Below, one piece after another: positions 10,990 through 22,226 of a stretch of DNA of 64,000 nt. The stretch is from Fulvia fulva (Eukaryota > Ascomycota > Dothideomycetes > Mycosphaerellales > Mycosphaerellaceae). The notes beneath the pieces were generated by a model, which saw only the letters and a program-made list of their open reading frames with translations, was not told where the DNA came from and did no database searches. Position numbers and translations under genes: made by a program. The stretch's first letter is position 1. Every line of letters begins with the position of its first letter. The stretch lies in assembly GCF_020509005.1 (NCBI RefSeq), contig NC_063023.1, forward strand, positions 1,798,001-1,862,000, read 5' to 3'.

Positions 10990-12858
10990 TGTAGTGCCAG
11001 GGTGTCGTAGCCGAGTGTGTCATGAAAATCGGCAAAGAGTTCCGATGTAGCCCTACTTGGGAGCACAGACTGAGCGGAAAGTTTGAGAGCCCTGTATTCT
11101 AAAGCTAGGTACACGACTCGAGCCTTCAAAGTTCACGTAACCACGCAACACGTTCTCTTCGCTTCGCCTCCAGATGGATTTGCCTTGCTGCCGCGACGGG
11201 TGTCTCCGACCTGACGACAACAGACAAGATCGTCATTTGATTGCAAGTTGCATTGTCCTGCAGATCGCGAACAGCTTCCGGCATGAATCGCGCCAAGTCA
11301 AGATGCCGTTGTGCCTAGGGCTGCAGGGCACAGGCCGCACAGCAACGGCGTGCGGACTTTGCCTGGCGCCCACAAATCCAGCTGTAGGCGCCCAAGCGCC
11401 CTGGCATGAAAGATGATTCTGATCCTCGTCACGCTACTGTACACGCTCACAGCAAAGGAGGTAGAGCCAGAAGCTACCCAGCCAAAGCAAACTCTGCACG
11501 AAAGGGCGCACAAAGCATCCGTCCGCTCTCTCGGATCTGCAGGCCCGATGTGCTCGAAGCGGACCATTCCATTGACCATTATACTGTATCAGCCCTACCT
11601 GCTACCTATCATGAATACGAGAAGTAGTATGCGTAAGCTCAGATCATTCAGCCTGTTCTGCTGAAACTTTCTCCGGTGGGTTAATGTTCTCCGCCAGACG
11701 ATCTTGATGTCTGCGTTGGCGAGGCGAAGGAGAAGAGCAAGGTGGTGGTCCAGCGATCCGCGGGATGCAGTCTGGATCAACACAGCGGGTGGCAGCCTCC
11801 ACGAGCCATCCCTGTGCAACAGCCCTATATGGACGGTACATGGCAGCAGCCCCTCCCTCACACAGTCAGCGAATTGGCAGCAGCGCTCGCATCGTTGCCG
11901 CCGTGCATGCGGCTCAAAATGCGGTCTGTCGTCGGTAAGATGTCTGCCAGCATCATGTGGAGCGTGTCCTTCTGCTCCAAGTCGTTGTGCGTTGTGCGTT
12001 GTGGTGCTGTTTCTGTCCTGCATCCGATCTGCAGCTTCCATCTGCGTTTCCCACGACTGTGGCAGAGGTGCTAAAGGACATGGACGTGCTTTGCCTTTGC
12101 CGTACTAGCCAGCTCTCGAACCTTGAGCAAATGTTAGGTCTCCGCCGACGAGCGGCACGAGTAGCTGCACCCCTGCCGCCCGTCGTACAGGCTGGGACTT
12201 CATCCTTCCACAAAGTAAGCTGCAAATGCGAGCGCAACCGTAGAGTCTGCTGCTAGTTGAGCGCGCGTTATTCAACCTTGCACCACCTGAAGGCTGAAGC
12301 TGCCCTTAATCTCCCGCTGCGGGCCGGCAAATGCCATTGCCAGCGCTGCGTGCTGCTATTGTACTGTACTCGCCTTGTGTTGTGTGCATCACCAGCTCCA
12401 TGTCCCCTGCGCTTCTGTCCTTCCTCTTCCCGTTTGGTGTGTCGAGTGTGGCAGTGCTCTCCCCACGGCACCTCTCTGCTGGAAATATACAACAGCAAAC
12501 CCACTCGCCGCCAGCCTGCCTGCAGTGCCTGCTTCTCCTTCGTTGCGCATGGCTTGGTAGGGCTGAGGAGCGAATCAATGCTGCGTGTCGACCCTCTTCC
12601 TCTGCTCGCATGACCTGCGTGCCGGGCCCTTCAGCTTACTCTGCGCGCCTGCTCGCCCGCACCATTGCACTCGGGGCGCCGCACTGCCATTGTTCTCGCA
12701 GCTGCTGCAGAGCACAGCGCTGAGACGCCATAAGCGCAGCACGCGGCTTGCCACGCTGGGCAGTGGTGGCGATTGTGTTTCTGCCTTGCCTTCACCTGGT
12801 CCTACGAGTGGAGCTGCTATTTTGCCCATGACGAACAACGCTAGCGCTCCTGTGGAAG
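10987..12858. other. Divergent intergenic region, YVH1 / zinc-finger gene
   Basis: This is 1.9 kb between two divergently transcribed genes. The part from about 12,250 to 12,850 is pyrimidine-rich on the + strand, as for a long 5' leader of the zinc-finger gene. It contains an ATG at 12,828 that is out of frame with the chosen start at 12,859, a possible upstream ORF. The remaining short frames show no domains. Confidence 0.5.
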
Positions 12859-15484
12859 ATGTCTGGTACGCCGTCCATCAGGATATCCCAACACCAGCGC
12901 GTCGCCAGTCCGTCGCGCTACCCTCCCTATCCCATCCCCTCCCTGGGACCAATGGCCATACCGAGAGCACAAGAAGCTGTGCCGCCGCCCTTGCCACCGC
13001 CCAACTACATACCTGATATCGCGGCTGGCCATGATCCAGGCTGGCAGTGGGGCAACGATCCAAATGGCTCGGACTTCGGAAGGCCAGCCTCTGTGAGACC
13101 TGGGAGCAGCCTGCTGGGTGGAGGCTTCATGAAGGGCTTCAGGCAGGAGAAAGAGCACGGTTATCCTTCATATCCGTCTGTCGCAGATGCACGGAGAGGC
13201 AGCTCGATATCAACGGTCACTGCAATGCGGGACACGCAGGACAACATCGAGAGTGCTTCGACACCTAGCGATGACGGATGTTCTCTATCCAGGCCATCCT
13301 CAAACTACAGGTACGTTTCATTGTCTTTCATACTATTGATGCTATCTTGAGCCGTCCTGTCACGGACTATTGAGCAACATCGATTGTGTCTCGCAGTCAA
13401 GATTGTCGAATGTATGCCAAATTGGCACAACAGCTGTACCACACATTGCCGACCTTCAGACACCATCCGGGGCAGCTGTGCCACATCGAAGGTCTCACAA
13501 ATCTGCACCACCACTGCCCGACTACCGAGATGATAGTTGCCTGCAGCGAGGCAATAGAAGCGACGCCTTACTTCGACGCGGTCCATCTCTGATCACGACT
13601 CGCTATGCTGGTTGGACATCTTTCGGCACGGCCGCATGGCTTGCGGACTCCTGGTTCACCACAAACCAACCAGAAAACTTCTTGCTGGAATACATCTGGC
13701 GATAGTTGCTAAAACATGAGCCTATATATTCACGAGTCCACTTCTTCGAACTTGCACATGTATCATTGAGAAAAATTCTTGTGCAATGCTAATTGTATCC
13801 GGCAGATTGCACGGCGAAAAACAGCTTGAGCAACGTACTTTGGAGTCGTCTTCCAACACATACGACAAACAGCTCCTGAGTCGAATAGGCGGACCAAGTG
13901 CAGGCCTCAATACTCCAAAGCGCACATCTTTGTCGTATGCTCTGCCAAGTGTACACGAGACTGCTCAGCTGGCGCATGCTGAAGCTGAACGACGACATGG
14001 ACAGCTGCGACCGCTCTCGATGCCAGAGAGACAACAGACTTTGCTGGACTCTCCCGCTAGCTCGCGTTGGCCCTCTTCTGGTGCCGTTTCTCCAGGATAT
14101 ACGGCGGGTGGCTTTTGGTCGGAGCACGGTCCCCCTGAAACCAGCCGTCTTCACACGTCCTACACACCACGCCGTGGTAGCCTGGCATTCGACGACAGCA
14201 TCTCCCAACGTGGCAGCTATGATCAATCTATGTTCATCCAGGGCGACTTGATGGAAGATGAACCTATGAGCCATCTCAATCTTCACGACCGCAGTCCAGG
14301 ATCCTCGGAAGATTTCCAGCTGAACGCCAGGGCTGGTACGAAGAGACGTGCATCTTCGCCGCCACGGGACGCATCACGGGAGGAACGCTCTTCAGGCAGC
14401 AGTGCCTCGGGCCACAACGATCTCTATCACCGGCGCTCAATCCAGCAGCTCCCGAACAGAGGTTCACCGGTATCTCGTTTCCACCCAAATCACTCATCGC
14501 TGTCATCGTCATCATCGTTAGGACCGCGTCAGAACTCATTCGGATCCTCGCTCGGTGTGTCCAGCATGCCAAGTAGTGCCACGAGCTATGGATCAGGGCG
14601 TCTATCACTGGGTGGATTGTCGCCCTGCTACGATTCCCATTCTGAACATCGTCTAAGCAACGCTAGTAGTGTCAGTCTTGTGTCACCAGCTTTACCACGG
14701 CCTAAACACCAGCGGACTGTCTCAGAGAGCACACAAGGAGGTGTACCAAGCGCACACATGACCCCTACAGAGAGCGCTTCTCATTCCCGCAACGGAAGCA
14801 TTTCGCAGTTGCCGGGCGTCTACATCTGCGAATGCTGCCCAAAGAAACCCAAAAAGTTCGACACTGAAGATGAGCTGAGGTGAGTGGTGGAAGCATCTTG
14901 CTGCCGCTTGAATCGTGCTGTGCTTTTATTTCAGACGATGTCAATTCCCTATCAGCTCGTGGACTGGCTAACGATGTTACAGACTTCACGAATCTGAAAA
15001 GCAATACACTTGCGCTTATTGCCCCAATCGCTTCAAGAACAAGAACGAAGCCGAACGTCATCAGAACTCATTACATCTTCGACGCCACTCCTGGAGCTGT
15101 GCATCCCTCGCTGGCGTCGAAGCGGCGTATCATGCATCGACATCAGGCAACAACGCAGACGTCTGTGGATACTGTGGTGACGAGTTCCCTAATCCACCCC
15201 AATGGGATGTCCGAGCAGAACACCTCAACCATGTTCACAAATTCGGAGAATGCAACCAAGCCAAGAAGTTCTTCAGGGCGGACCACTTCCGACAACATCT
15301 CAAGCACTCACATGCTGGCACCAGCGGGAAGTGGACCAACCAGCTTGAGATTGCCTGCATGAAAGACGAACCTTTGCCGGAGAAGCGTGTCAGCGTTTCG
15401 GCCCAAGCTCCGCCTACCCTCATGATCAGCACGAGCATACCAGGTCAATCTGGCGAAAGTGCGAGAGTGGAGGAGGCAAGCTAA
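12859..15484 (+). CDS. C2H2 zinc-finger protein, probable transcription regulator
   Basis: This is a fungal C2H2-type protein, presumably nuclear. The minimal model has exons 12859-13310, 13806-14879 and 14983-15484, all joining in phase to 675 residues. About 500 N-terminal residues are low complexity (Ser, Pro, Gly; a run of serines at 14,500-14,520), typical of disordered regulatory regions. Zinc ligands lie at the C-terminus: CECCPKKPKKF with LRLHESEKQ, then YTCAYCPNRFKNKNEAERHQ, then VCGYCGDEFPNPPQWD with EHLNHVHKFGEC, and DHFRQHLKHSHAG. The first intron would be 495 nt, long for this genome, so an extra or alternative exon may lie inside it (an acceptor ends at 13,396). The DNA target is unknown. 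The family call is firm; the first splice is less so. Confidence 0.85.
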
Positions 15485-17810
15485 CATGAGCTCTCGCGCT
15501 GAGAGGGATTACCGCGTCTGATTTGACATTGTGTCTCACCCACATTTGGAGCATTTTACTGCATCGCTGATTGGGAGCTGTTCTCATACTTGGGATGTTT
15601 TCCTTAACGAACTTATGACCGCATCCATTAATGGCGGGAAAAAGTACTGTACTTCCATGGTACAGCATTGCATTTGGCTGGCGTTCTGCATGCCCACTGC
15701 ATGCCAACTACAAGGCGGCGTTGCTTGCGTTTCGGATTAGACTAGTCTGCGCGTTGAGCGTGGACGCAACCGAGAGATCTCAGCTTAGCGCTGGGAAGCT
15801 GTTCATCTGCATCAAGACCCTCCCTCCATTCCTGCTTCTCAGCTTGTATCACGCAAGCTTCGCTAATGCTGACAAGGCGGGTCCCTTCTGCTTACACCGT
15901 GTGGCCGCGAACAGCCACGACCTGCGAACTCGAGTCCAACCGATCCTCGGACTGAAGTCTGTTAACGAACATCACCGCGTACATCGTCTTGGCTTGCCGG
16001 AGACCTGCATGATGATCTGCTGAACGAAACTTTCATCAGCCACTTCGGTTTCATCACAGCATCCTCGGATTCGGAACTCACTTCGTCTCACGCCAAGACA
16101 AAGCTCCAGCTCCAGCTCAAGCGCAACATCGGTATACTCTTGTCATAGCGTTGGTACACAGGCAGGAGCCCTCAGGTCGTATCCATCATCTGACTCCGCA
16201 GGACGAGTCTGTACAGCTGCAATCTGCGATCAGCAAGAAGCGAACGCCCTGCCTTAGGGCTGACATGGACTTCGGCTTCACCAATTGGGTGGGTCCATGT
16301 GCACGATCATCCGGATACCACATGGTAGCTCGCATGTCAGCGATGTGGTCGCGGTACAGTTCTCACGAGGGATGGATTTTGCGCCATTGTGCTGTCTGAC
16401 ACTGCGGGTAAGAGGTTGGTACAGTTGTGGCGGTCTGGTGCTGGGATTTGTGGGATGTAGCAGGAACAGGATACCACACACCACTGAACTGGACGTCAGC
16501 GGTAGATCTGGCTATGTGATTCCCTCCCGAGGATCGAAGTAAGGGTCGGTGTTGGTAGCATGTTATGCTTGGCAGAGGTTGTGTCTCGAGGCTGGAAGGA
16601 CCGTTGGAGCCGGTGTTCTTGAAACATGCGCTTCCTTTATCCATGACCCAGAATAATCCATGTTTCTTGGTCCATCTAGATTTGGCCAGCAGAGTCTCGT
16701 AAGACGCACCTCATCTCTGATGGTCAGTCGAACTTGTTGACAGCATGATGTGCACAACCCGTTGTTACATTGCGGAGCAGGTTCGTCCGACATCTCAATC
16801 TGATCGGGGAGACTTGATAGATACCACTCGGCGAACATCAGCGCGCAAAGTCGAGCTCTCTTGACTGCAGGTACTTGGCCAGGCATTGCTGCGGCTTCTG
16901 ATATTTACTCTCTGCTCATAGACAATAGGGCCTGCTGTACGCTCCTTGCTCATTTCGTGGATGAACGGTCCGTTCGACCGTTTCTGTGCAACAGTCCTTT
17001 CCAAAGGCCGTCGTCGTAACAGGGTAAGTGCTTGCTGAGGTGGTGAGAACCGTGAGACTTGGTAGACATGGGAATCGTGGAAAGAAAGCTACTCTTGCAA
17101 CCTCTCCGTGGGGCAGTAGTACTCCTTGACACATGGTTTCCTGAGCTCAGGGTCGGTGTTGGTGCCATGATACTCCTGGCATTGATCAAGTATTGGTGCA
17201 ATTCGAGGCTGAACATGCGGCAGGACGGTAATCTTGTGAGCGAACTGCCATGATACTGTCTTTCCAGGACCCAGACAGTATCATGGCAGTTCGCTATCTC
17301 ACAGCGGCGAATGGACGCTATGCTGTTGAGATTCCCGTCTCCCTCACAGCTCGCCATCGAGGCGAGAAGACACCCACCTTCAACCCTCAGACTCGATGAA
17401 CATGCTCGCTTATGTAGCATGTGTATGCACATATACCAGCTGAATCTTTCATCCTTCGACGACCATCCTCGCCTTGGTGGCTGAGTCTAGGCGTTGCAGC
17501 GGAACCCTTTGGACGAGTCGCCGCCGCGTTGACTGCCCCTTTCTCACCGATCGTTGATGTGACAGGATCAGCAACCAGGCGCCTTGCCACCGGGACGAGG
17601 GTGATTGTTTTCTGCTTCTCGTCTTGACAGTGACCATCAGCCTGACAGGCACCTATTGATGACACAGCTGTAGTCGACGCGATAGATCATCATCGTGTAA
17701 TGGAGACAGCGGCATGGCATATCTGTGAAAGGCGCAAGAAGACAGACCCTAGCATCAGACATTGCTGGAGTTCAAATGTTTCGTTATAGGTACATTGCTA
17801 TGTACAGCTA
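15485..17810. other. Intergenic region of 2.3 kb between convergent genes
   Basis: Short minus-strand frames at 16,563-16,886 and 16,950-17,432 have some protein-like stretches, including a Cys-rich patch in the first, but no recognisable domain and no clear splicing scheme, so no gene is called. The one clear structure is a perfect hairpin at 17,239-17,295, listed separately. Confidence 0.45.
17239..17295. repeat. Perfect 23-bp inverted repeat (hairpin)
   Basis: Arms 17,239-17,261 and 17,273-17,295 are perfect reverse complements of 23 nt around an 11-nt loop. Just outside, GTG on the left and its complement CAC on the right continue the pairing after a short bulge. No T-run follows, and a bacterial-type terminator is not expected in this genome. 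It could be a small palindromic element, an extruding cruciform, or the stem of a noncoding RNA. Confidence 0.9.
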
Positions 17811-19871
17811 TCAACGGCGGCGGCGACTATACGCCGCCAGCCTATCTACACGTTCTTGTACTAAAGCATGGTCCTGGTCGCTGGCATCGTGCCATCTCTC
17901 CATGATGACTTCCCACACCTCGAGCATTCGCCTCGAATCGGTGCACTTGTAGAAGGCTTGTATCGCAGCCATGGCCATAGCCTTGGTGAAATATGGTGGT
18001 CGCTCGACCTCAGACTGGGGTGGTTCGACAGCTGGCGATTTGCTGCTAGGCGGAATTCCCTTCGCACGAGAAGAGGATTGTTCGGCGAGCATAGCGCCAA
18101 GCATATCAGTTGCATCCTCCTCAGCGCTCACAGCCGGTGGTTGTTGCGCAAGGTGAACGGCAGATGGTGGCGGTGGCGATGCTGCCAGGACCTCCTTCCA
18201 CAGCGCTTCAAGACTTGCTGGACTCCACTCCGAGTTGGCCCATCCACCGTGCATATGAAAGCCTCTCAGAAGGTGAACATATACACTGCCATGGACAGGC
18301 AGCTTTCTGCCCTGCATCTCCGCTAGAAGCTCTCGTGTCTTGTTAATATTGCCTGAAGTGTACGCGTGATGCTTGATCAAAATCCTGTAGGTCGTCGAAT
18401 CAGGTGCGATTGGAGTCGCTTGCTGAATCTGCTCCCGCTTGTCATCGCTGGAGAATGCGGCGCCGAAGAATGATGACTCGTGCTGTTTCTGGTCTTGCCG
18501 AAGTCGCGCGCCAGTCTTGTCAAGCACCCGACCGAGCTCCTTGCGAGCGCGCCAGTCTTCAGGCAGAATCATCCCGAATTTGTCCTCGTGTAACTTCTTC
18601 ATGCGTAGGAAGACATTCTCAGCAGCCGGAGCCTCGCCTGCGCGCACGAGGCCGAGGATGACGGAGTTCATGGTTACTGTGTCCACGAGCTCACCAGCAT
18701 TGACCAGCTCTCGGAACGCGCGTCTCACCCCATCGCCATCTTGTCGCATGCCAGCGTAATGGATGACACTTGTCCTGAAGTACCTGTTCAGCGGCAGATT
18801 CCGAGCGAGCAACTCTTTGTAGATTGTGTCCGCCAGCGCAAATCGGCTCGCCTTGACTGCCACCAGGAACAGAATGTTGAGCGTGACGTGGTTGGCTCGC
18901 ATCCCTGACTCTTCCATGCGCATCCACACCTCGATGGCAGCCTTGACCTGTGAGCTCGTGGTGTCTCTTACCCACGAGCCTGCGTTGTGTATGGCTGTGT
19001 TCCAGACGCCTTTCTCAAGAGGTATCCGTTCTGCAATCGCTTCGCTGAGCAGATCGAGGTGTCTTTGCATGGAAGCCTTGGAAGTCCTATATTCCACCAT
19101 AGACAAATGTCGGAACATATGATATACAGTGCGATTGCTGAGGTAGCGTAGGGGTGGCGGCCGGAGGCCGTCAAAGAGCTCCCATAGCTTGTCGTGGGAA
19201 ATAGTACCCCGATCTTGCGTTGCCAGCAGATTCGTAAATTCGTCCAGCTGGCGAGCGTGATCTGCATCTTCTGGTGGTAGAGGTTTGCGACCCTCACTGC
19301 CTTTGTTGACTTCCTGCTCGGGTGTAAGGACAAGACGAGACGCCAAAGGAAAGTGCCTCTCCGCTTCCGCTTCCTCCGCTGCCTTTCGAGCCAGGTCCAG
19401 CGGCGGTAAAGTGTGGTTGGGGAACGACGGATATGTGTTCACGAGCTCTTTATACTCTTCTTGTGATATGTCTGGCGTAGTGGAAGGCTCTGCCATGGCA
19501 ACAGTATTTTGGCAGCTCGCTCGTCTGGAGGAGAGATGTCGAATCTGCTGTTTCGTCCCTTCCAGAACCTGGACGTGGCGTTGTAGCCTTAACCTCTGCC
19601 TGCCAGTGATGCTCCCTCTGACAGTGCTCCTATGCTCTCGACATGTGCCAGCAGCCAGCAGGGAGCTGATGAAAATGTCCTCTATGCTGGATGCTGTTGT
19701 CTTCCCAGCAACCGCAGCTCCAGCGCCAATGTCACCGCGACATGATCGTCTGTGTGTGCGTTCTTCGTGATGTGGTCGTCTGTGCGAGGTTGTGCATACG
19801 GAGGTGGACCGGGCTGCTATCGAGGCCGCTGGGAGACATTGTGGCTTGAGGAGGGATCCGAATAGGGACAT
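17811..19871 (-). CDS. Mitochondrial pentatricopeptide-repeat-like protein
   Basis: This single-exon gene of 686 residues appears to be a PPR-type RNA-binding protein of mitochondria. The N-terminus (MSLFGSLLKPQCLPAASIAARS, written here in part: MSLFGSLLKPQ) is rich in Arg, Ser and Ala and poor in acids, like a presequence. After about residue 215 come helical-hairpin repeats with the PPR rhythm: VWNTAIHNAG, VTLNILFLVAVKASRF, NRYFRTSVIHYAG, VTMNSVILGLVRAGEAPAA and STTYRILIKHHAYTSGN. A low-complexity Ser/Pro segment interrupts before the last helices, and the protein ends in a basic SRRRR. The ATG at 19,871 is the first of the frame; an internal Met before AEPSTTPDIS is a possible alternative but would lose the presequence. 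It is divergent to mS23, which fits a role in mitochondrial gene expression. Confidence 0.8.
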   Translation of the reverse strand: MSLFGSLLKPQCLPAASIAARSTSVCTTSHRRPHHEERTHRRSCRGDIGAGAAVAGKTTASSIEDIFISSLLAAGTCREHRSTVRGSITGRQRLRLQRHVQVLEGTKQQIRHLSSRRASCQNTVAMAEPSTTPDISQEEYKELVNTYPSFPNHTLPPLDLARKAAEEAEAERHFPLASRLVLTPEQEVNKGSEGRKPLPPEDADHARQLDEFTNLLATQDRGTISHDKLWELFDGLRPPPLRYLSNRTVYHMFRHLSMVEYRTSKASMQRHLDLLSEAIAERIPLEKGVWNTAIHNAGSWVRDTTSSQVKAAIEVWMRMEESGMRANHVTLNILFLVAVKASRFALADTIYKELLARNLPLNRYFRTSVIHYAGMRQDGDGVRRAFRELVNAGELVDTVTMNSVILGLVRAGEAPAAENVFLRMKKLHEDKFGMILPEDWRARKELGRVLDKTGARLRQDQKQHESSFFGAAFSSDDKREQIQQATPIAPDSTTYRILIKHHAYTSGNINKTRELLAEMQGRKLPVHGSVYVHLLRGFHMHGGWANSEWSPASLEALWKEVLAASPPPPSAVHLAQQPPAVSAEEDATDMLGAMLAEQSSSRAKGIPPSSKSPAVEPPQSEVERPPYFTKAMAMAAIQAFYKCTDSRRMLEVWEVIMERWHDASDQDHALVQERVDRLAAYSRRRR

Positions 19872-20315
19872 GAAGCGCCGCGCATGGTGCCAGCGACTCC
19901 ATTAGTGTCTCGATGGCATCGTCCGGTCCGGAGGAGAAGGTGAAAGATCCAGGTGAAAGGTCCAGGTGACAGATCCAGGGTGATGTCGCGTGAGATGATC
20001 TTTATCCTTTGCCAAGCATCTCCAAGGGTCTCTCCCGCGGCGAACATTCAAGGCGTTCGCCAGCGACATACATATGTAGGCACTTCTTATTAGCTACGAC
20101 AATCCCTCCGCGCCATAGCGACTGCCGTGAACGTGGAAGCGGAACCATTGCACGACGCGCCTCTCTCAGATACCTAGACATCACCATCCATATGCACTCG
20201 ACCTACGGCCCTAACAACGACCGAGCACACTTCGACACCATCTCTATCAGAGGCTCTCCACCTCCTACGCTTCCTAAGAAACAGCACTAGTTGCGCCGTC
20301 TCCTTCACGTCTTAC
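19872..20315. promoter_or_regulatory. Shared divergent promoter of PPR protein and mS23
   Basis: This 444-bp interval is all the upstream sequence available to two divergent genes that are both predicted to serve mitochondrial expression. It contains three tandem 13-bp units at 19,938-19,976. No TATA box or known motif is clear. Confidence 0.5.
19938..19976. repeat. Three tandem 13-bp units (AGGTGAAAGATCC type)
   Basis: The units are at 19,938-19,950, 19,951-19,963 and 19,964-19,976 and differ by single bases (AGGTGAAAGATCC, AGGTGAAAGGTCC, AGGTGACAGATCC). A fourth partial unit follows. They lie 67 bp upstream of the PPR gene start codon. Confidence 0.9.
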
Positions 20316-21226
20316 ATGGGCCGCTACAATTTCGCAGCACAGAATGTGCACAAGCATGCAACACAACTCCTCCAGACCAAGCGCGTGTCAGCACCTCCAC
20401 CATGGTACCAAGCAATCGCCACAACACCGCCCAGCACACGACTCACACGGCAGCCTCTACAAAGAAGGCAGGAGCCCGGAGCAAAGCCACCTAAGAAGAG
20501 GTCGAGACTATTCCAGCCGTTGAACCTGCAATACCAAGAAGACGCCCTACGATGGGAATACTTCAACGATCACCCTTGGGAGCTGGCGAGACCAAGAGTC
20601 GTGCTCGAGAACGATGGCCGAGATCTGGAGAAGTGGGATTGGAGTTTGCCATTGGACTACAGTCAACTGAGACCGAGAGCTGGGGCGGAGGATATGTTCG
20701 GGAATGAATTGGTCAAGATCTGGGACGAGAACATGGCGACGCAGAGTGCGAGGCCTATCAATGGTGAAGCGTAGGTTGAGATCTTTGCAGCCATACAGTT
20801 CACAACTAACAACATGGCAGGGTGATACAACGCCAACAATACCTCCTCCGGCAAGGCCTTCGCCCCGCACAAGCATACGATCAAGCACGAAAAGAGCTGT
20901 ACCGCCACCGGCACGCAAAGGAGGTGGAAGTTAGAGTCGCGCGGGAAGAGGCATTATCCACCGGCGCATACTTTGGCCCTGGGCCATTGGAGATCGGAAT
21001 GGAGCTTGAAGATAAGGCATACGAGCACTGGAAGAGGTGGGCAACGCAGGAGATTCAAACCTCCAAGCAGCTGGCCGGTTCGGCGTATACTGGTGTGCAT
21101 GAAAATGCCAGCTTGGAACTCGAAAGTCCGGAAGAGGAAGCGTTGCAGGTCTCAGAGGTGGCTAACGAAGTGCCCGGAAGCAAGAGTGGACAGACTGCGA
21201 AAGGAGGTGCTGCGGTTCATCACTAG
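20316..21226 (+). CDS. RSM25: Mitochondrial small-subunit ribosomal protein mS23 (Rsm25)
   Basis: This is a component of the mitochondrial 37S ribosomal subunit. Two exons (20316-20770, 20821-21226) with a 50-nt intron give 286 residues. The start MGRYNFAAQNVHKHATQLL is the conserved N-terminal helix of the mS23 family, followed by the PPPWYQAIATTPPSTRLTR block and later QRQQYLLRQG and AYDQARKELYRHRHAKEVE, the usual C-terminal helices. The last 50 residues are acidic and Ser-rich and poorly conserved in the family. It diverges from a mitochondrial PPR-like gene. The intron is GT..AG with a CTAAC branch site. The family call rests on recognised sequence blocks, not an alignment. Confidence 0.88.
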
Positions 21227-21456
21227 GGAGTGTATACGTATGATACCCTGTTCTCCATGTGTATGTTGACTTGTACAGAAGGTTTCGAACTGAATAGCCG
21301 ATCGTCCTCCACCCTACGTCCGATGCCGTAAGATCCCTCGATCTTGAGGTCTAGTGACGGAGCCGTTGTTGCTCTTCATCAGTAAATCTTTGTGTTGTCA
21401 TGGCTGGCTGTGAAAAAACACAGAAGGGAAATTAATCGCTGAAGGAAGATGAAATC

Positions 21457-22097
21457 ATGGGCGCCACATCGCGAGATTATCTGCATGTGATGTGGCGAAG
21501 TCGAAGAGCACCCGAGCTTACTCCGGCCTCGTTTGCACTGCTCTTCACTGTCTTGGAGCAACATGAAGGTTCTCCTTTCATGCACCTGACACCAAGAATG
21601 TCGGCACCACCACCACCACCGTCCAGGCTGCTCGGAGTGCCTGGCGAGCTCAGGAATCGCATATACCGCTATGTAAGCATCACTGCGCGCAGTGTCAGGC
21701 AATTCCCTGATGTCGATCACAGGTCCTGTTGCAAGAATCGCCAATCATCGTGACCGATACCGGCTTCGACAGGCCTGGTTTGATGAGCACCTGCAAAGCC
21801 GTTCGTACCGAGACCGTCAAGATCTACTACGAGGAGAATAAGTTCACGGTCGACATCATCAACCTAAGCTCCGAGACCCTCGTCGCTTTCTTGAGATCAA
21901 TAGCACACCTGAATCGTGCTTCTGATACTACTCGTGCCCCCTTCAACTTGATGGTCACCCCGGCCTCCCGCCATATTGGGGCGGGTCGAAGCTGGCCCAA
22001 TCACCTTGAGACCCTCCGGCGAATCCATGCCCGAGAATTGGGCACGATGATTTCCCGCCCGAGCGACGCCTCCACGCATTCCAAGAGCCCGGTATAA
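21457..22097 (+). CDS. Hypothetical protein with LxxVPGELRNRIYRYV-type N-terminal motif, possibly truncated
   Basis: Exons 21457-21672 and 21723-22097 (50-nt intron, in phase) give 196 residues. The block LLGVPGELRNRIYRYV, followed by GLMSTCKAVRTETVKIYYEENKF, is a motif pair seen in large F-box-like or 2EXR-like families of Dothideomycetes with unknown function. Translation may begin at 21,457 or at the ATG at 21,598. The stop TAA at 22,095-22,097 is followed in the same frame by 42 further sense codons ending at TAG 22,224-22,226, and these read like protein (KLAMVLRNESWPIVEKIM). The gene may therefore carry a nonsense mutation, or have an unrecognised 3' intron. No function can be assigned. 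Confidence 0.65.
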
Positions 22098-22226
22098 TTG
22101 CTGATGTGCAGCATGTTTAAACTTGCCATGGTATTGAGGAATGAGTCGTGGCCTATTGTGGAGAAGATCATGCTGGATCAGCGGGCAATAATGAAATCGC
22201 TCGGCTTCGTGTTTGATGAGCAATAG

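Noticed and set aside
16563..17432. Possible spliced minus-strand gene with a Cys-rich exon
   Set aside because: Some protein-like stretches, but I could not join the frames with consistent phases and see no family.
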